From the NCBI GenBank assembly GCA_028875075.1, contig JAPPGF010000031.1, positions 51,207 through 115,206 of the forward strand: DNA of 64,000 bases, given 5' to 3'. Each line of letters begins with the position of its first letter. The stretch's first letter is position 1. The DNA is from Gemmatimonadota bacterium (GTDB lineage Bacteria; Gemmatimonadota; Gemmatimonadetes; Longimicrobiales; Gaopeijiaceae). Of this stretch, positions 16,822 to 26,002 are shown one piece after another. Position numbers and translations under genes: made by a program. The notes below the pieces were generated by a model. It did no database searches, was not told where the DNA came from, and worked only from the letters and a program-made list of their open reading frames with translations.

Positions 16822-19274
16822 CCTAGGCGCTCCTCCAGGAGCAGGCGCACCACGCGGGGATCCGCGGCCTTGTCGCTCGCCTTCATGACCTCGCCCACGA
16901 AGAAGCCGATCAAGCCGCGCTTGCCGCTTCGGCACTCCTCGACCTTGGCGGGCCACTTGGCGAGCACCTCCTCGACCCGGGGAACCAGCGCCGCGCGCTC
17001 GCCGACGAGGCGTAGCCCCCGCCGCGCCACGATCGCCTCGGGCGCGCCCCCCTTCTCGACCAGCTCCCCGAGCACGTCCTTGGCCGCGATCCGGGAAAGC
17101 TCCCCGTTGTCCACCAGGGCAATCAAGGCCGCGAGCTCCGCGGGCCCGAAGGGCAGATCCGCGAGTGCCCGCCCACCCGCCTTGCCGGGAACCTCGTTGA
17201 TGAGCCAGGGCGCCACGCTCGTGGGCGAGGGATGCGCTCTCACGACCGCGTCGAAGAAATCCGCCACGTCTCGAGCCGGGCTCAGCAGATCCGCCTCCTC
17301 GGCCGACAGGCCCAGCTGGTCGCGATAGTGGGCCATGCGAGCGGCCAACTCAGGGTCCTCCGCACGGGCCCGGTCCCGTGCCTCGCGCCCACGGTCGGGA
17401 GAGTGCCCGCGGCCCGGGGCGGGCGCTGCTTTCCCCGACCCGCCGGACGGAACGAACCGTGCGGGCGTTGTCGCCCGCTCGGTGGCCTCGTCTCCGGCCG
17501 GCCCGCTCCGAGCCCAGCCGCTACGCAACGAGATGATCCGGTTCAGTACCAGCCGCTCCGGACGCGAGTCCACCGGGTCGGCCCAGAAGTAACCGGTCCG
17601 CTCCAGCTGCCACCGCGTGCCCGCCGTCGCATCGGCGACGCTCGGCTCGATGCGGGCGCCTTCGAGCACCGTGAGCGAGTCCGGGTTCAGGCCGGACGTG
17701 AAGTCCTTCCCTTCCGGCACGTCGTCGGGATCGGCGACCCGGAAGAGGCGGTCATAGAGGCGTACTTCGGCGCCCAGCGAATGCCTCCGGCTCACCCAGT
17801 GGATGACGCCCGCCACGTCGCGCTCCGGCCCGGCCCGGCCTCGGCTCTCGGCGTCACAGGTCACGCGCACCTCGCTGACCTCCCCCGTCGTCGGGTCGAC
17901 GTCGTGCCCCTCGTAGCGCACGACGTAGGCGTGACGCAGGCGCACCGCGCGCCCGGGAGCGAGACGCTGATACCCCTTCACCGGGTCCACGCGGAAGTCA
18001 TCCGCCTCCATCAGCAGTTCACGCGCGAACGGCAGCCGCCGGGAGCCCGCCCTGCCCACGTCCGGAGGATAGGACGGCGCGTCGAGCCAGCGCACTTCGT
18101 CTTCCGGCCAGTTGGTCACGACCAGCCGTAGCGGACGGAGGACGCCCATCACTCGGGGAGCCGTCACGTTCAGGGCCTCCCGGATCGCATACTCCAGCTT
18201 GCCCAGGTCCACGCGCGTGTCAGCTTTCGTGACCCCGATCATCTCGCAGAACGAACGGAGCGCCGACGCCGGGACCCCGCGGCGCCTCAGGCCCGCCACC
18301 GTCGGAAGCCGCGGATCGTCCCATCCCGCGACGTGCCCTTCCTCGACGAGCCGGATCAGCTTGCGCTTGGAAAGGACGGTATACTCGAGATTCAGCCGGG
18401 CGAACTCGTACTGGTGCGTGCGGGGCTCCTCGAAATCCGCCTCGTCGAGGATCCAGTCGTAGATTTCACGGTTGATCTCGAACTCGAGGGTGCACAGCGA
18501 ATGCGTAACGCCCTCGATCGCGTCCTCGAGGCAGTGCGCGAAATCGTAGAGCGGATAGATGCACCATTCGTCGCCCGTGCGGTAGTGATGCGCGTGGCGG
18601 ATCCGGTAGATCACCGGATCCCTCATCACCATGTTGGGTGAGGCCAGATTGATCTTCGCGCGGAGCACGTGTTCTGCGTCGGGGAACTCGCCGGCGCGCA
18701 TGCGGCGGAAGAGGTCCAGGTTTTCTCCCACGGGGCGGGCGCGGTACTTCGTGGGACGTCCCGGCTCGGTCAGGGTCCCGCGGGACTCACGGATCTCTTC
18801 TTCGGGCGAGCTGTCGACGTACGCCTTCCCTTTCCGGATCAACAGCTCCGCGATGTCGTACATCCGCTCGAAGTAGTCGGCTGCAAAGTACAGGTGCTCG
18901 CCCCAGTCGTAGCCGAGCCAACGCACGTCCTCCTGGATGGCCCGGACGAACGTCTCGTTCTCGGTCTCGGGGTTCGTGTCGTCGAAGCGCAGATGACAGC
19001 GTCCGCCATACTCGGCGGCGATACCGAAGTTGAGCACGAGCGACTTGACGTGGCCGATGTGGAGGAAGCCGTTCGGCTCCGGCGGAAAGCGCGTCACGAC
19101 GCTCGGGTAACGGCCCTCGGCGACGTGGCGGTCCACGATCGCGCGGATGAAGTCGCGGGGCGTCGGGGTACCCTCGCACGCTCCAGCCGAAACCGCCGGC
19201 CCGCGCGGCGAGGCCCCGGTGGACGGCGCGGTGCCACCGTGCGGTCGGGAGAAGCGGGCGGGTCGGTCGTTCAT
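16818..19274 (-). CDS. glnS: Glutamine--tRNA ligase / YqeY-domain fusion protein
   Basis: Protein of 818 residues. The first 550 or so are class I GlnRS: FPPEPNGFLHIGHVKSLVLN carries the HIGH motif near residue 65 and VLSKRKLIRLVEEGHV the KMSKS-type loop near 285, followed by the beta-barrel anticodon-binding domains. After a low-complexity Arg/Gly/Pro linker (about 600-650) comes a GatB/YqeY-like helical domain (AHYRDQLGLSAEEADLL ... GKRGLIGFFVGEVMKASDKA). The appended YqeY domain is known from Deinococcus and some other lineages and aids tRNA-Gln binding. The fusion indicates direct charging of tRNA-Gln. It is the first gene of the glnS-gltX pair. Confidence 0.94.
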   Translation of the reverse strand: MNDRPARFSRPHGGTAPSTGASPRGPAVSAGACEGTPTPRDFIRAIVDRHVAEGRYPSVVTRFPPEPNGFLHIGHVKSLVLNFGIAAEYGGRCHLRFDDTNPETENETFVRAIQEDVRWLGYDWGEHLYFAADYFERMYDIAELLIRKGKAYVDSSPEEEIRESRGTLTEPGRPTKYRARPVGENLDLFRRMRAGEFPDAEHVLRAKINLASPNMVMRDPVIYRIRHAHHYRTGDEWCIYPLYDFAHCLEDAIEGVTHSLCTLEFEINREIYDWILDEADFEEPRTHQYEFARLNLEYTVLSKRKLIRLVEEGHVAGWDDPRLPTVAGLRRRGVPASALRSFCEMIGVTKADTRVDLGKLEYAIREALNVTAPRVMGVLRPLRLVVTNWPEDEVRWLDAPSYPPDVGRAGSRRLPFARELLMEADDFRVDPVKGYQRLAPGRAVRLRHAYVVRYEGHDVDPTTGEVSEVRVTCDAESRGRAGPERDVAGVIHWVSRRHSLGAEVRLYDRLFRVADPDDVPEGKDFTSGLNPDSLTVLEGARIEPSVADATAGTRWQLERTGYFWADPVDSRPERLVLNRIISLRSGWARSGPAGDEATERATTPARFVPSGGSGKAAPAPGRGHSPDRGREARDRARAEDPELAARMAHYRDQLGLSAEEADLLSPARDVADFFDAVVRAHPSPTSVAPWLINEVPGKAGGRALADLPFGPAELAALIALVDNGELSRIAAKDVLGELVEKGGAPEAIVARRGLRLVGERAALVPRVEEVLAKWPAKVEECRSGKRGLIGFFVGEVMKASDKAADPRVVRLLLEERLG

Positions 19275-19426
19275 CGTCGCGGTGGATCGGTATTACGCGC
19301 GGCGCGTCGTGGCACGGCCGCGGCGAGCACACGAAGCTAGGGCAAAACCGCTTCGGGGCCAGAGACGGGCGACGGCTGCGGAGGCCGGGCGCTCCGACCC
19401 GTCCTCCCCACGCGCCTCGTGCGCCC

Positions 19427-19927
19427 TCAGAAGACGAATTGCAGCGCCTGGAATACGATGCCGCCGAGTAGCGCGGTCAGGATCGCGCGACCGGTGCCGA
19501 AGTCCAGCGCCTGCCGGATCGCCACGATCCCGGCCACCAACACCCAGAAGACCAGCACCGCCTCGATCACCCACCCAACAAGCGGCAGGATCGCGAAGAC
19601 CGCGAGGAGGTTCGGCGACTGCGCGAAGCCGAGCGTGCGAAGGATCTCGCCCCAGGTGGCCGTGCCCTGGAAGATCCGCGACCCGATCACGAACGTGATC
19701 CCCGCCCAGGCCAGCCACCCGATCAGTGCACTGATCGCCGAGCCGACGATCGGCGCGGGCCCGCCGCCGGAAGCACCGATGGCCTGTGCGGCCGCGGTCA
19801 TCACGACCACCGCCGTGGCCTGTGCCGTCGCGCCCGGGTCGTGCTCGACTTCCTCGTAGACCTCGATGTCCAGCGCCGCCGCACCGCGCATCCGCCGCCA
19901 GATCGCGCGCCCCACCGCCTCACCCAT
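19427..19927 (-). CDS. Yip1-domain-like integral membrane protein
   Basis: Predicted membrane protein of 166 residues with about four or five hydrophobic segments, starting MGEAVGRAIWRRMRG. The spacing of helices and the segment GSAISALIGWLAWAGITFVI resemble the YIP1 family (PF04893), whose bacterial members are of unknown function. The ATG at 19927 was chosen because the upstream open frame is a shadow of the Lrp gene. It lies 17 nt after that Lrp/AsnC regulator and ends the minus-strand group that starts with the nirA-type reductase. Confidence 0.72.
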   Translation of the reverse strand: MGEAVGRAIWRRMRGAAALDIEVYEEVEHDPGATAQATAVVVMTAAAQAIGASGGGPAPIVGSAISALIGWLAWAGITFVIGSRIFQGTATWGEILRTLGFAQSPNLLAVFAILPLVGWVIEAVLVFWVLVAGIVAIRQALDFGTGRAILTALLGGIVFQALQFVF

Positions 19928-19944
19928 CGGTGCGAGACCTCTCG

Positions 19945-20424
19945 CTACGTCTCGGCTTCGGCCTCGCCGAGGCAAAGCGCCATGGTCTCCTTGTGCGCGG
20001 AGAGCACGATGCTCGTCGTGGTCCAGTGCACTCCGGGCCACGACTGGATTTCGGCGAGCAATCCCTCCAGCGTCGACGTGTCGCGGGTGCGAACCTTCAG
20101 GAGATGCGACCCCTGACCGGTGATCGCGTGGCACTCCAGGACGTCGGAATGTCGCTTGGCGTCACTCACGAACTCCGAGTAATGGCGCGACCCGTCGATA
20201 CCGACCGCGATGAAGGCCGTGACGTCGCGTCCCAGCAGCTTGGGGTCCAGGACCGCGGTGAAGCCCCGAATGATGCCGCGCTCTTCGAGCTTGCGCAGCC
20301 GCTCGCCCGTTGCCGGCGAAGACAGCCCGACCGCTTCCGACAGGTCGTGCTGCGACCTGCGGCCGTCTTCCTGGAGCAGGCTCAGCAACTTGAGGTCGAT
20401 ATCGTCGAGGGCTGAGCCGCGCAT
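19945..20424 (-). CDS. Lrp/AsnC family transcriptional regulator
   Basis: Protein of 159 residues with an N-terminal HTH (LDDIDLKLLSLLQEDGRRSQ, then LSEAVGLSSPATGERLRKLEERGII) and a C-terminal RAM ligand-binding domain (residues about 65-150, including ECHAITGQGSHLLKVRTRD). Family members respond to amino acids or other small metabolites and form octamers. It sits 3 nt after the 190-aa gene that follows the sulfite/nitrite reductase, so it may control sulfur or nitrogen assimilation genes. That link is inferred from position only. Confidence 0.9.
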   Translation of the reverse strand: MRGSALDDIDLKLLSLLQEDGRRSQHDLSEAVGLSSPATGERLRKLEERGIIRGFTAVLDPKLLGRDVTAFIAVGIDGSRHYSEFVSDAKRHSDVLECHAITGQGSHLLKVRTRDTSTLEGLLAEIQSWPGVHWTTTSIVLSAHKETMALCLGEAEAET

Positions 20425-20427
20425 GCC

Positions 20428-21000
20428 TCAGGAAGCGACCGACGCAGTGATTCGCACCTCGGCCGCGAGCCGGTCGCGCGCGTCGTTGGCCACGCGGGCA
20501 AGCGTGATCTCTGCCCCGCCGAACGCCCGCTCCACGGCCGCGCGAACGATGGGCTCGAAGCCGCGGTATCCGTCGTCCGTGTTGGGCGCCCGCAGGCGGT
20601 CGTTGGCCTCGATTCGCAGCGTCGAGGTATCGAAGGCGATCTTGCCCTCGACGCGCCCATCCTGCTCCAGTCGCCTCGCCACCTCGAGCCCGTGACGAAT
20701 CAGGCACGCCAGCGACTCGACCGAATCACCCTCGCCGGACACGCGGCGCTGGATCAGCAGCCCGAACCGTCCGTCGGAGCGGTCCAGAGCGAAATGGGCC
20801 TCGTGAGCGACCAGGACGATACCGGGACTCTCCGGCACGTGCGCGTAGTCGGCTACGTCGAACAGGATCAGGTCGTCGAATACGCGCTCGCGTACCCAAT
20901 CGTGGAAGATCGGCACGTAGAGCTGATCGTCGAAGTCGGGTTCCGGCGCGTAGATCTTCACGCATACGCGCTGGAGATCGTCGACCGCGGCGACCGTCAT
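20428..21000 (-). CDS. Conserved hypothetical protein downstream of the reductase
   Basis: Soluble protein of 190 residues starting MTVAAVDDLQRVCVKIYAPE. I do not recognise a family. The sequence has acidic N-terminal and mixed alpha/beta character with no signal peptide, membrane helix or cysteine cluster. Its ATG lies 2 nt after the stop of the nitrite/sulfite reductase gene and its end is 3 nt before the Lrp/AsnC gene, so it is almost certainly co-transcribed with both. A role tied to the reductase is a reasonable guess but unsupported by motifs. Confidence 0.75.
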   Translation of the reverse strand: MTVAAVDDLQRVCVKIYAPEPDFDDQLYVPIFHDWVRERVFDDLILFDVADYAHVPESPGIVLVAHEAHFALDRSDGRFGLLIQRRVSGEGDSVESLACLIRHGLEVARRLEQDGRVEGKIAFDTSTLRIEANDRLRAPNTDDGYRGFEPIVRAAVERAFGGAEITLARVANDARDRLAAEVRITASVAS

Positions 21001-21002
21001 GC

Positions 21003-23315
21003 CTAGACGCCCAGGCCCGCGGCAACGACCGGGCTGCCACCGAAGCCGGACTGCGCCTGCAGCAGGCGTGCATAGCAGGCGTGCGACGCTTCGATGAAGA
21101 GCTGGGCCTCCTCGACCCGCCGGCGGGACTCGTCGCGGTCGCGCGACTCGCCTCCGGCCCCGTGAGCGGCCTGAAAGTAGGGCCACTCCTGGTTGCCGAC
21201 ATAGCGCTCGAAAAAGGCCCCGGTGTCGATGAACTGCCGCTCGAACGCCTCGAAGACTGAAGCCGGATCGCCCTTGGTGTCGGGGTTGGTGACCTTCAGT
21301 AACCCCTGCGCGGCCAGCACCATGGCCTCGTAGGCCAGCTGCGATGCCTCCTGGACTTGCGCTTCGCTCGCGGCGGGATTGTCCACCATGATCGAGGCGT
21401 CGAACGCCTTGCTCTCGGCGCTGGCCAGACTGAACTGCGTGAGGCTCACCACCTCGCCGGCGCACTCGCCCACGCCGATGTCACCGATCGAGTACTCGCG
21501 CGAGTCGTGCCAGTCGACGTAGAAGCTCTTGTCTTCCTCGTAGGCCGGGACCTGCATGAGATCGGCGAGCTTTTCCTTGATCGCCTTCTTGCCGACCCGC
21601 ATGACCCAAGAGCGGAACCCTTCGTCCTCTTGGCGCTCGGCCGAGTAGAGGTCGAGGAGGCGGTCCACCGACTCCGGTGCCCGCTTCGACGGGATCGCGC
21701 CGATGGCGAGGCCGTAGTTCCCCGCGTTGTCCTCGAGTGCACCGCCCAGGATCATCAAGAAGTGCGGGACCTTGTACGATCCGCAGTTGCGGCTGGAGCC
21801 GTAGAAGCCGATGTCGGCGATGTGATGCTGGCCGCACGAGTTGTTGCAGCCGCTCACCTTGACGTTCACGTGCTTGAGCGTTTCGTCGAACTGAAGACCC
21901 TTGGCCTCGAGCCGGGCGCGCAGCTCCGCTCCGAGGCCCCGCGAGCTCGCGATCCCCAGCTTGCACGTGTCCGTGCCCGGGCAACTCGTGACGTCGGTGA
22001 TCGTTCCCGCCCCCGACAGCACCAGGTTCGCCTCGCACAGGTCGTTGTACAGGCCAACGAGGTCCTGCCGATGGACCCAGCGCAGTAGGAAGTTCTGATC
22101 GACCGTCGTGCGGAGTGCCTCGTTGGAGTACTTGCGCATGATGTCGGCGAGCCGACGAGCCTGGCGCGAGGTGACGTCACCGAGAGGCAGGTTGACGGTC
22201 GCAGCCACGTAGCCGCTCTGGCGCTGCTCATACACGTTGGTTGCGGCCCAATCGTCGAACCCCGGCGCGGGTCGCACGTCACCGCGGGTCGCGGCCTGCG
22301 CACTCCACTCCCGCGCGTCTCGCTCTCCCTCGTCCAGCCACTGCTGCCAGCGCGGGTCGGGCTCGAGGGTCTCCAGCTCCGCATCCACCAAGCGGCGAAA
22401 CTCTTCGATGCCCAGCCGCGCGACCAGGAACTTGATGCGCGCCTTGGCACGGTTCTTCTTCTCCCCCAACCGCGCATAGACGCGCGCGATCGCCTGCGAG
22501 ACGGGAAGCATGTCCTTGAGCGGCATGAAGTCGTAGAGTTCCTTGGCCACGTGGGGCACCGGACCGAGCCCGCCGCCCACCACCACGCGGAACCCCAGCT
22601 GCTCTTCCCCCTCGACGACTCGCCTGGCCGCGATGAAGCCGAGATCGTGCAGCATCGCGCGACCGCATCCCTCGCCCGCGCAGCCGGAGTAGGCAATCTT
22701 GAACTTGCGGCCGAAGTCTTGCACGTCGGGATGGCCCAGCAGGAAGCGGAATTCAGCGCTCGCGAGGGGCGAGATGTCGAACTCCTCACTGCGGCAAACC
22801 CCCGCAAGCGGGCAGCCGGTGACGTTGCGGACCGAATTGCCGCAGGCCTCACGGGTCGTGATCCCGACCGCCCCGAGTCGCCGGTGCATGTCCGGCGTGT
22901 CCTCGATGTCGACGAAATGGAGCTGGATGTCCTGCCGGGTCGTCACGTGCAAGATGGAGTTCGAGTACTCCTCGGCACAGTCAGCGAGCACCTCAAGCTG
23001 CTCGGCACTCATCTTGCCGAACGGGATCTTGATGCGCTGCATGCCCGGAGCGTCGAACTCGGTGTCCGGACCCTTGGTCAGACCACGCCGAGGGAACGGA
23101 ATCTCCTGGGTCTTGCTGCCGTCGTAGCGGTGGCCGTTGTCGTAGCGCTGACCGTATGCGCCACGGCGCAGCCGGAGTTCGGCGAACACCTTCTCGCCCA
23201 ACTTGCCCTGCTTGCGCAGCTCCATCTGGTTCTCGTATTGGTCGATTTCCTCGGCAATCGCTGCGGGGAGTCGCGACCCGAGGGCGTCTTTCCAGGTCCT
23301 GGCGGTGTTGCTCAT
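21003..23315 (-). CDS. Siroheme nitrite/sulfite reductase (NirA/SirA type) with C-terminal extension
   Basis: Protein of 770 residues with the duplicated ferredoxin-like plus siroheme/[4Fe-4S] domains of assimilatory nitrite and sulfite reductases. The cluster ligands are visible as CPGTDTC (CX5C, about residue 442) and CNNSC (CX3C, about residue 488). An N-terminal half-repeat contains HVTTRQDIQLHFVDIEDTP and TGCPLAGVC. Beyond the usual end (about residue 560) lies a roughly 180-residue helical region (LASAESKAFDASIMVDN...) without cysteines. Six-electron reduction of sulfite to sulfide or nitrite to ammonia is expected; the motifs alone do not tell which. The start is ATG 23315; the upstream 18 codons are unlikely. 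Confidence 0.88.
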   Translation of the reverse strand: MSNTARTWKDALGSRLPAAIAEEIDQYENQMELRKQGKLGEKVFAELRLRRGAYGQRYDNGHRYDGSKTQEIPFPRRGLTKGPDTEFDAPGMQRIKIPFGKMSAEQLEVLADCAEEYSNSILHVTTRQDIQLHFVDIEDTPDMHRRLGAVGITTREACGNSVRNVTGCPLAGVCRSEEFDISPLASAEFRFLLGHPDVQDFGRKFKIAYSGCAGEGCGRAMLHDLGFIAARRVVEGEEQLGFRVVVGGGLGPVPHVAKELYDFMPLKDMLPVSQAIARVYARLGEKKNRAKARIKFLVARLGIEEFRRLVDAELETLEPDPRWQQWLDEGERDAREWSAQAATRGDVRPAPGFDDWAATNVYEQRQSGYVAATVNLPLGDVTSRQARRLADIMRKYSNEALRTTVDQNFLLRWVHRQDLVGLYNDLCEANLVLSGAGTITDVTSCPGTDTCKLGIASSRGLGAELRARLEAKGLQFDETLKHVNVKVSGCNNSCGQHHIADIGFYGSSRNCGSYKVPHFLMILGGALEDNAGNYGLAIGAIPSKRAPESVDRLLDLYSAERQEDEGFRSWVMRVGKKAIKEKLADLMQVPAYEEDKSFYVDWHDSREYSIGDIGVGECAGEVVSLTQFSLASAESKAFDASIMVDNPAASEAQVQEASQLAYEAMVLAAQGLLKVTNPDTKGDPASVFEAFERQFIDTGAFFERYVGNQEWPYFQAAHGAGGESRDRDESRRRVEEAQLFIEASHACYARLLQAQSGFGGSPVVAAGLGV

Positions 23316-23882
23316 CGCAGATTCTTCGTGGTAGGCGGCGGCGGCCCTGGCGGAAAGCAGGGCGTCCACGGCCGGATCACTCCGTGCAAACGGCTAATAT
23401 GGACCCGATGATGGCCGTTCACCAGCGGGGGTCTTGTCCGGCGACGGACGGGCCTGGAGTGGCGCGTCGAATGCCAGCCCGAACATCACGACCCGTCAAT
23501 CGCCGCGAGCCCCTGAGCGGACGCCCATCTCAAGCCCCGCCCCTGGCCTCGTCCACGAGCTGGAACACACTCCGGGCCAGGCGCCTCCCGACGCCGCTAG
23601 GCCGCTGACGGCGGCTGCACCCCTGCCGGGGCAGCGGGCAGTATCGCACCAGGCAGCAGGTCGCGGAAGGCCGAGCGCGGCACCTTGCCGGTCCGGCGGC
23701 AGCGCTCAAGTGCCGGCCGCGCCGAAACGCCGCCCGCTTTCCGGCCGCCCGCCCGTCGGTCGCCCCATCGCCCGTCCTTCGTGGACTTGGTATAGCTTTG
23801 GTCTAAGGACATTCAATCGAATCACGGGCTCCCGGAGCTCTTGAGCGACGAGCCGTGTACCCTTGCGCGGAGAACTGACCTG
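23316..23882. other. Divergent intergenic region (reductase operon / carboxylate-amine ligase)
   Basis: About 570 nt. It must carry the promoter of the reductase operon (minus) and of the ligase gene (plus). AT-rich islands are at 23392-23400 and 23785-23815, the latter reading TTGGTATAGC and followed by GGTCTAAGG, but neither gives a convincing hexamer pair. Frames in both directions are Arg/Pro/Ser-rich and I do not call genes in them. Confidence 0.45.
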
Positions 23883-25037
23883 ATGGCAGGCAACGGGGAT
23901 CTCCCCATCACGCTCGGGTTCGAGGAAGAATTCTTTCTCGTCGATCCCGACTCCCGCGGTCTCCTCACTGACCCCGACGAAGGCATCTTCGCTGCCTGCG
24001 AGGCCAATCGCGGGCCACACAAGATCGTGCGAGAATTCTTGCGCTCGCAGATCGAGACGAATTCGCGCGTATGCAGCTCCGTGGCCGAAGTGCGCGCGGT
24101 GCTACGTGAGACCCGGCGGATCGTCATTGGGGCGGCCGAACGACACGGCGCCATGGTCTTGGCCGCCTCCACCCACCCCTTGGCGAGATGGCGGGACCAG
24201 ACGCCCACGCCACGCGATCGCTACGGGAAGCTCGCGGCTACGTTCCAGGAAACCCTGAGACGTGCCGTCGCGGGCGGAATGCACGTCCATGCCGGCTTCG
24301 CGGATGCGGACACGCGCGTACGGGTCATGACCGCTATCCGGCGCTATCTACCGCTCCTCCACGCGCTGTCCACGTCGTCACCGTTCAACGCCGGGCATGA
24401 GACCGGGTTCAAGTCCTACCGGCTGACCCTGTGGGGTGGTCTCCCGCGGACGGGCATGCCGGGCCCGCTCGGGTCTTGGGCAGAGTACGCGCGGCTGCTC
24501 GCCGAGTATCAGCGCATGAATTTCGTCAAGGACGGCAGCGAGTTGTGGTGGGATATTCGCCCCTCGCATGCCTATCCGACGGTGGAAATGCGGATCTGCG
24601 ACGTCTGTACCCGCGTCGAGGAGGCCGTGAGCATCGTGGCAATCTACGCCGCCCTGATCCGCTGGCTGACGCGCCAGGCGCTGGAGGGACTGCTGCCTGC
24701 CGAACCGCTCACTGAACTCATATCCGAGGACCGCTGGATGGCGCAGCGCTACGGCGTCTTCGCCTTTCTCGGTGATCGCGCGCCGGGCCGCGGCGGACGC
24801 ACGGACATCTACGACCAGACGGCCGAGCTCGTCGAGAAACTCGTCCCCGACGCGCGGGTGCTGGGTTGCGAAGCCGAGCTGCGCTATGCGCTGACCATCC
24901 TCCGGGAGGGGACCAGCGCCGATCGCCAGCTTGACGCCTACCGCCTGCACCGCCTGGAGGGGCATACCAGAGAGGACGCATTGCGGCAGGTAGTCGACTT
25001 GGTGGTCGCGGAAACCAAGGAGGGTGTCGAAGCGTAG
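23883..25037 (+). CDS. Carboxylate-amine ligase of the GCS2/YbdK family
   Basis: ATP-grasp-like ligase of 384 residues related to glutamate--cysteine ligase (GCS2, PF04107; YbdK). The family N-terminus LGFEEEFFLVDP carries the catalytic glutamates (GxEEE), and AGGMHVHAGFADADTRV and LWWDIRPSHAYPTVEMRICD (quoted in part) are the usual internal blocks. E. coli YbdK has weak glutamate-cysteine ligase activity; the group 2 enzymes of actinobacteria use other substrates, so the product could be gamma-glutamylcysteine or another amide. The ATG at 23883 has a GGAG ribosome binding site; an earlier in-frame ATG at 23841 lacks one. It is monocistronic or followed by the DinB gene after 267 nt. Confidence 0.87.
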   Translation: MAGNGDLPITLGFEEEFFLVDPDSRGLLTDPDEGIFAACEANRGPHKIVREFLRSQIETNSRVCSSVAEVRAVLRETRRIVIGAAERHGAMVLAASTHPLARWRDQTPTPRDRYGKLAATFQETLRRAVAGGMHVHAGFADADTRVRVMTAIRRYLPLLHALSTSSPFNAGHETGFKSYRLTLWGGLPRTGMPGPLGSWAEYARLLAEYQRMNFVKDGSELWWDIRPSHAYPTVEMRICDVCTRVEEAVSIVAIYAALIRWLTRQALEGLLPAEPLTELISEDRWMAQRYGVFAFLGDRAPGRGGRTDIYDQTAELVEKLVPDARVLGCEAELRYALTILREGTSADRQLDAYRLHRLEGHTREDALRQVVDLVVAETKEGVEA

Positions 25038-25304
25038 CGGCTGCCCGAGGGGTTAGCATGGGCGAGTCAGTGCCTGCCGTCGTCGGGTTGCGGCGCGGCC
25101 GGCTGTGGAGGCGAGGCATCGGCCGCGCGGCCCGGGCGTCGACCTCCCCCGCGACGTCGCACGCGGTCTCGTGGATGGATCCGGCCGTCCCGGGTCGCTC
25201 CGACGCCGGAGGCGGCTGAGGGAAGACGCCGGAACCGCAACCCGGTGGCTTCGGTTTCTGTAACACCCGTGGGAGACGTGTCACCCTCAAGTCGAGGAGA
25301 GTCA

Positions 25305-25820
25305 ATGACCCAGCCCGAGCCTTGGCTCCGCGGTCCCGTAGAAGGCTTCGAGCCGCTGCTGATGCCGGTCGTGCACGCCCTGATGCAGGTGCGAGAGGAC
25401 GTGGAGGCCCTGGTAGCCTCCGTCCCTGCAGAGCACGTGTGGCAGCGTCCGGGCGGTGCGGCGTCGATCGGTTTCCACGTACGTCACCTCGGCGGCGCGC
25501 TCGACCGGCTGCTGACGTACGCGCGCGGGGAGATGTTGTCGCAAGCCCAGCGGACCGCAGCGCGCTCCGAGGGCGACCCCGGCGATCCCGCCCAGTCACT
25601 GATCGAGGTCGCCCGCAGCACCTACATGTCGCTCGATCGGGCGATGAACCAGCTGCGCGAGACCTCGCGCGGGACGCTGCATGTCCCGAGGAAGGTCGGC
25701 AGGGCGGGCCTGCCGAGCACGACTCTGGGCTTGTTGTACCACGCGGCCGAGCACAGCGTGCGCCATGCGGGGCAAGCCATCTCCACGGCGAAGATTCTGA
25801 GTGGCACCACGAAGGCCTGA
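25305..25820 (+). CDS. DinB-fold metalloprotein
   Basis: Four-helix-bundle protein of 171 residues of the DinB/DUF664 superfamily. The three histidines expected to bind a metal are visible in GFHVRHLGGALDRLL (about residues 63-77) and LLYHAAEHSVRHAGQA (about 145-160). Members include thiol-dependent transferases (bacillithiol, mycothiol) and many uncharacterised stress proteins. Start ATG 25305 is preceded by GAGGAG. Lying just after a glutamate-cysteine-ligase-like gene, it could use a low-molecular-weight thiol, but this is inference. Confidence 0.85.
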   Translation: MTQPEPWLRGPVEGFEPLLMPVVHALMQVREDVEALVASVPAEHVWQRPGGAASIGFHVRHLGGALDRLLTYARGEMLSQAQRTAARSEGDPGDPAQSLIEVARSTYMSLDRAMNQLRETSRGTLHVPRKVGRAGLPSTTLGLLYHAAEHSVRHAGQAISTAKILSGTTKA

Positions 25821-26002
25821 TCCACGACGGCCGGCGGCCTTTCTGCTCCGCCGGATCCGGGGGTGCCCCCCGGCCTACGAGAGGCTGCGGTCGCCGTGAC
25901 GCGGTTCTTGCATCCTTACGCTGCGGGTATCGTCGATGGCACACCCGCAGAACGGCGAGCCGATGCGGACGGCGCCCGAGGAGCAGGACCTGGACAGCCG
26001 TG

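Noticed and set aside
23434-23844. 136-codon plus-strand frame before the carboxylate-amine ligase
   Set aside because: Pro/Arg/Ser-rich, no domain, overlaps competing frames on the other strand.
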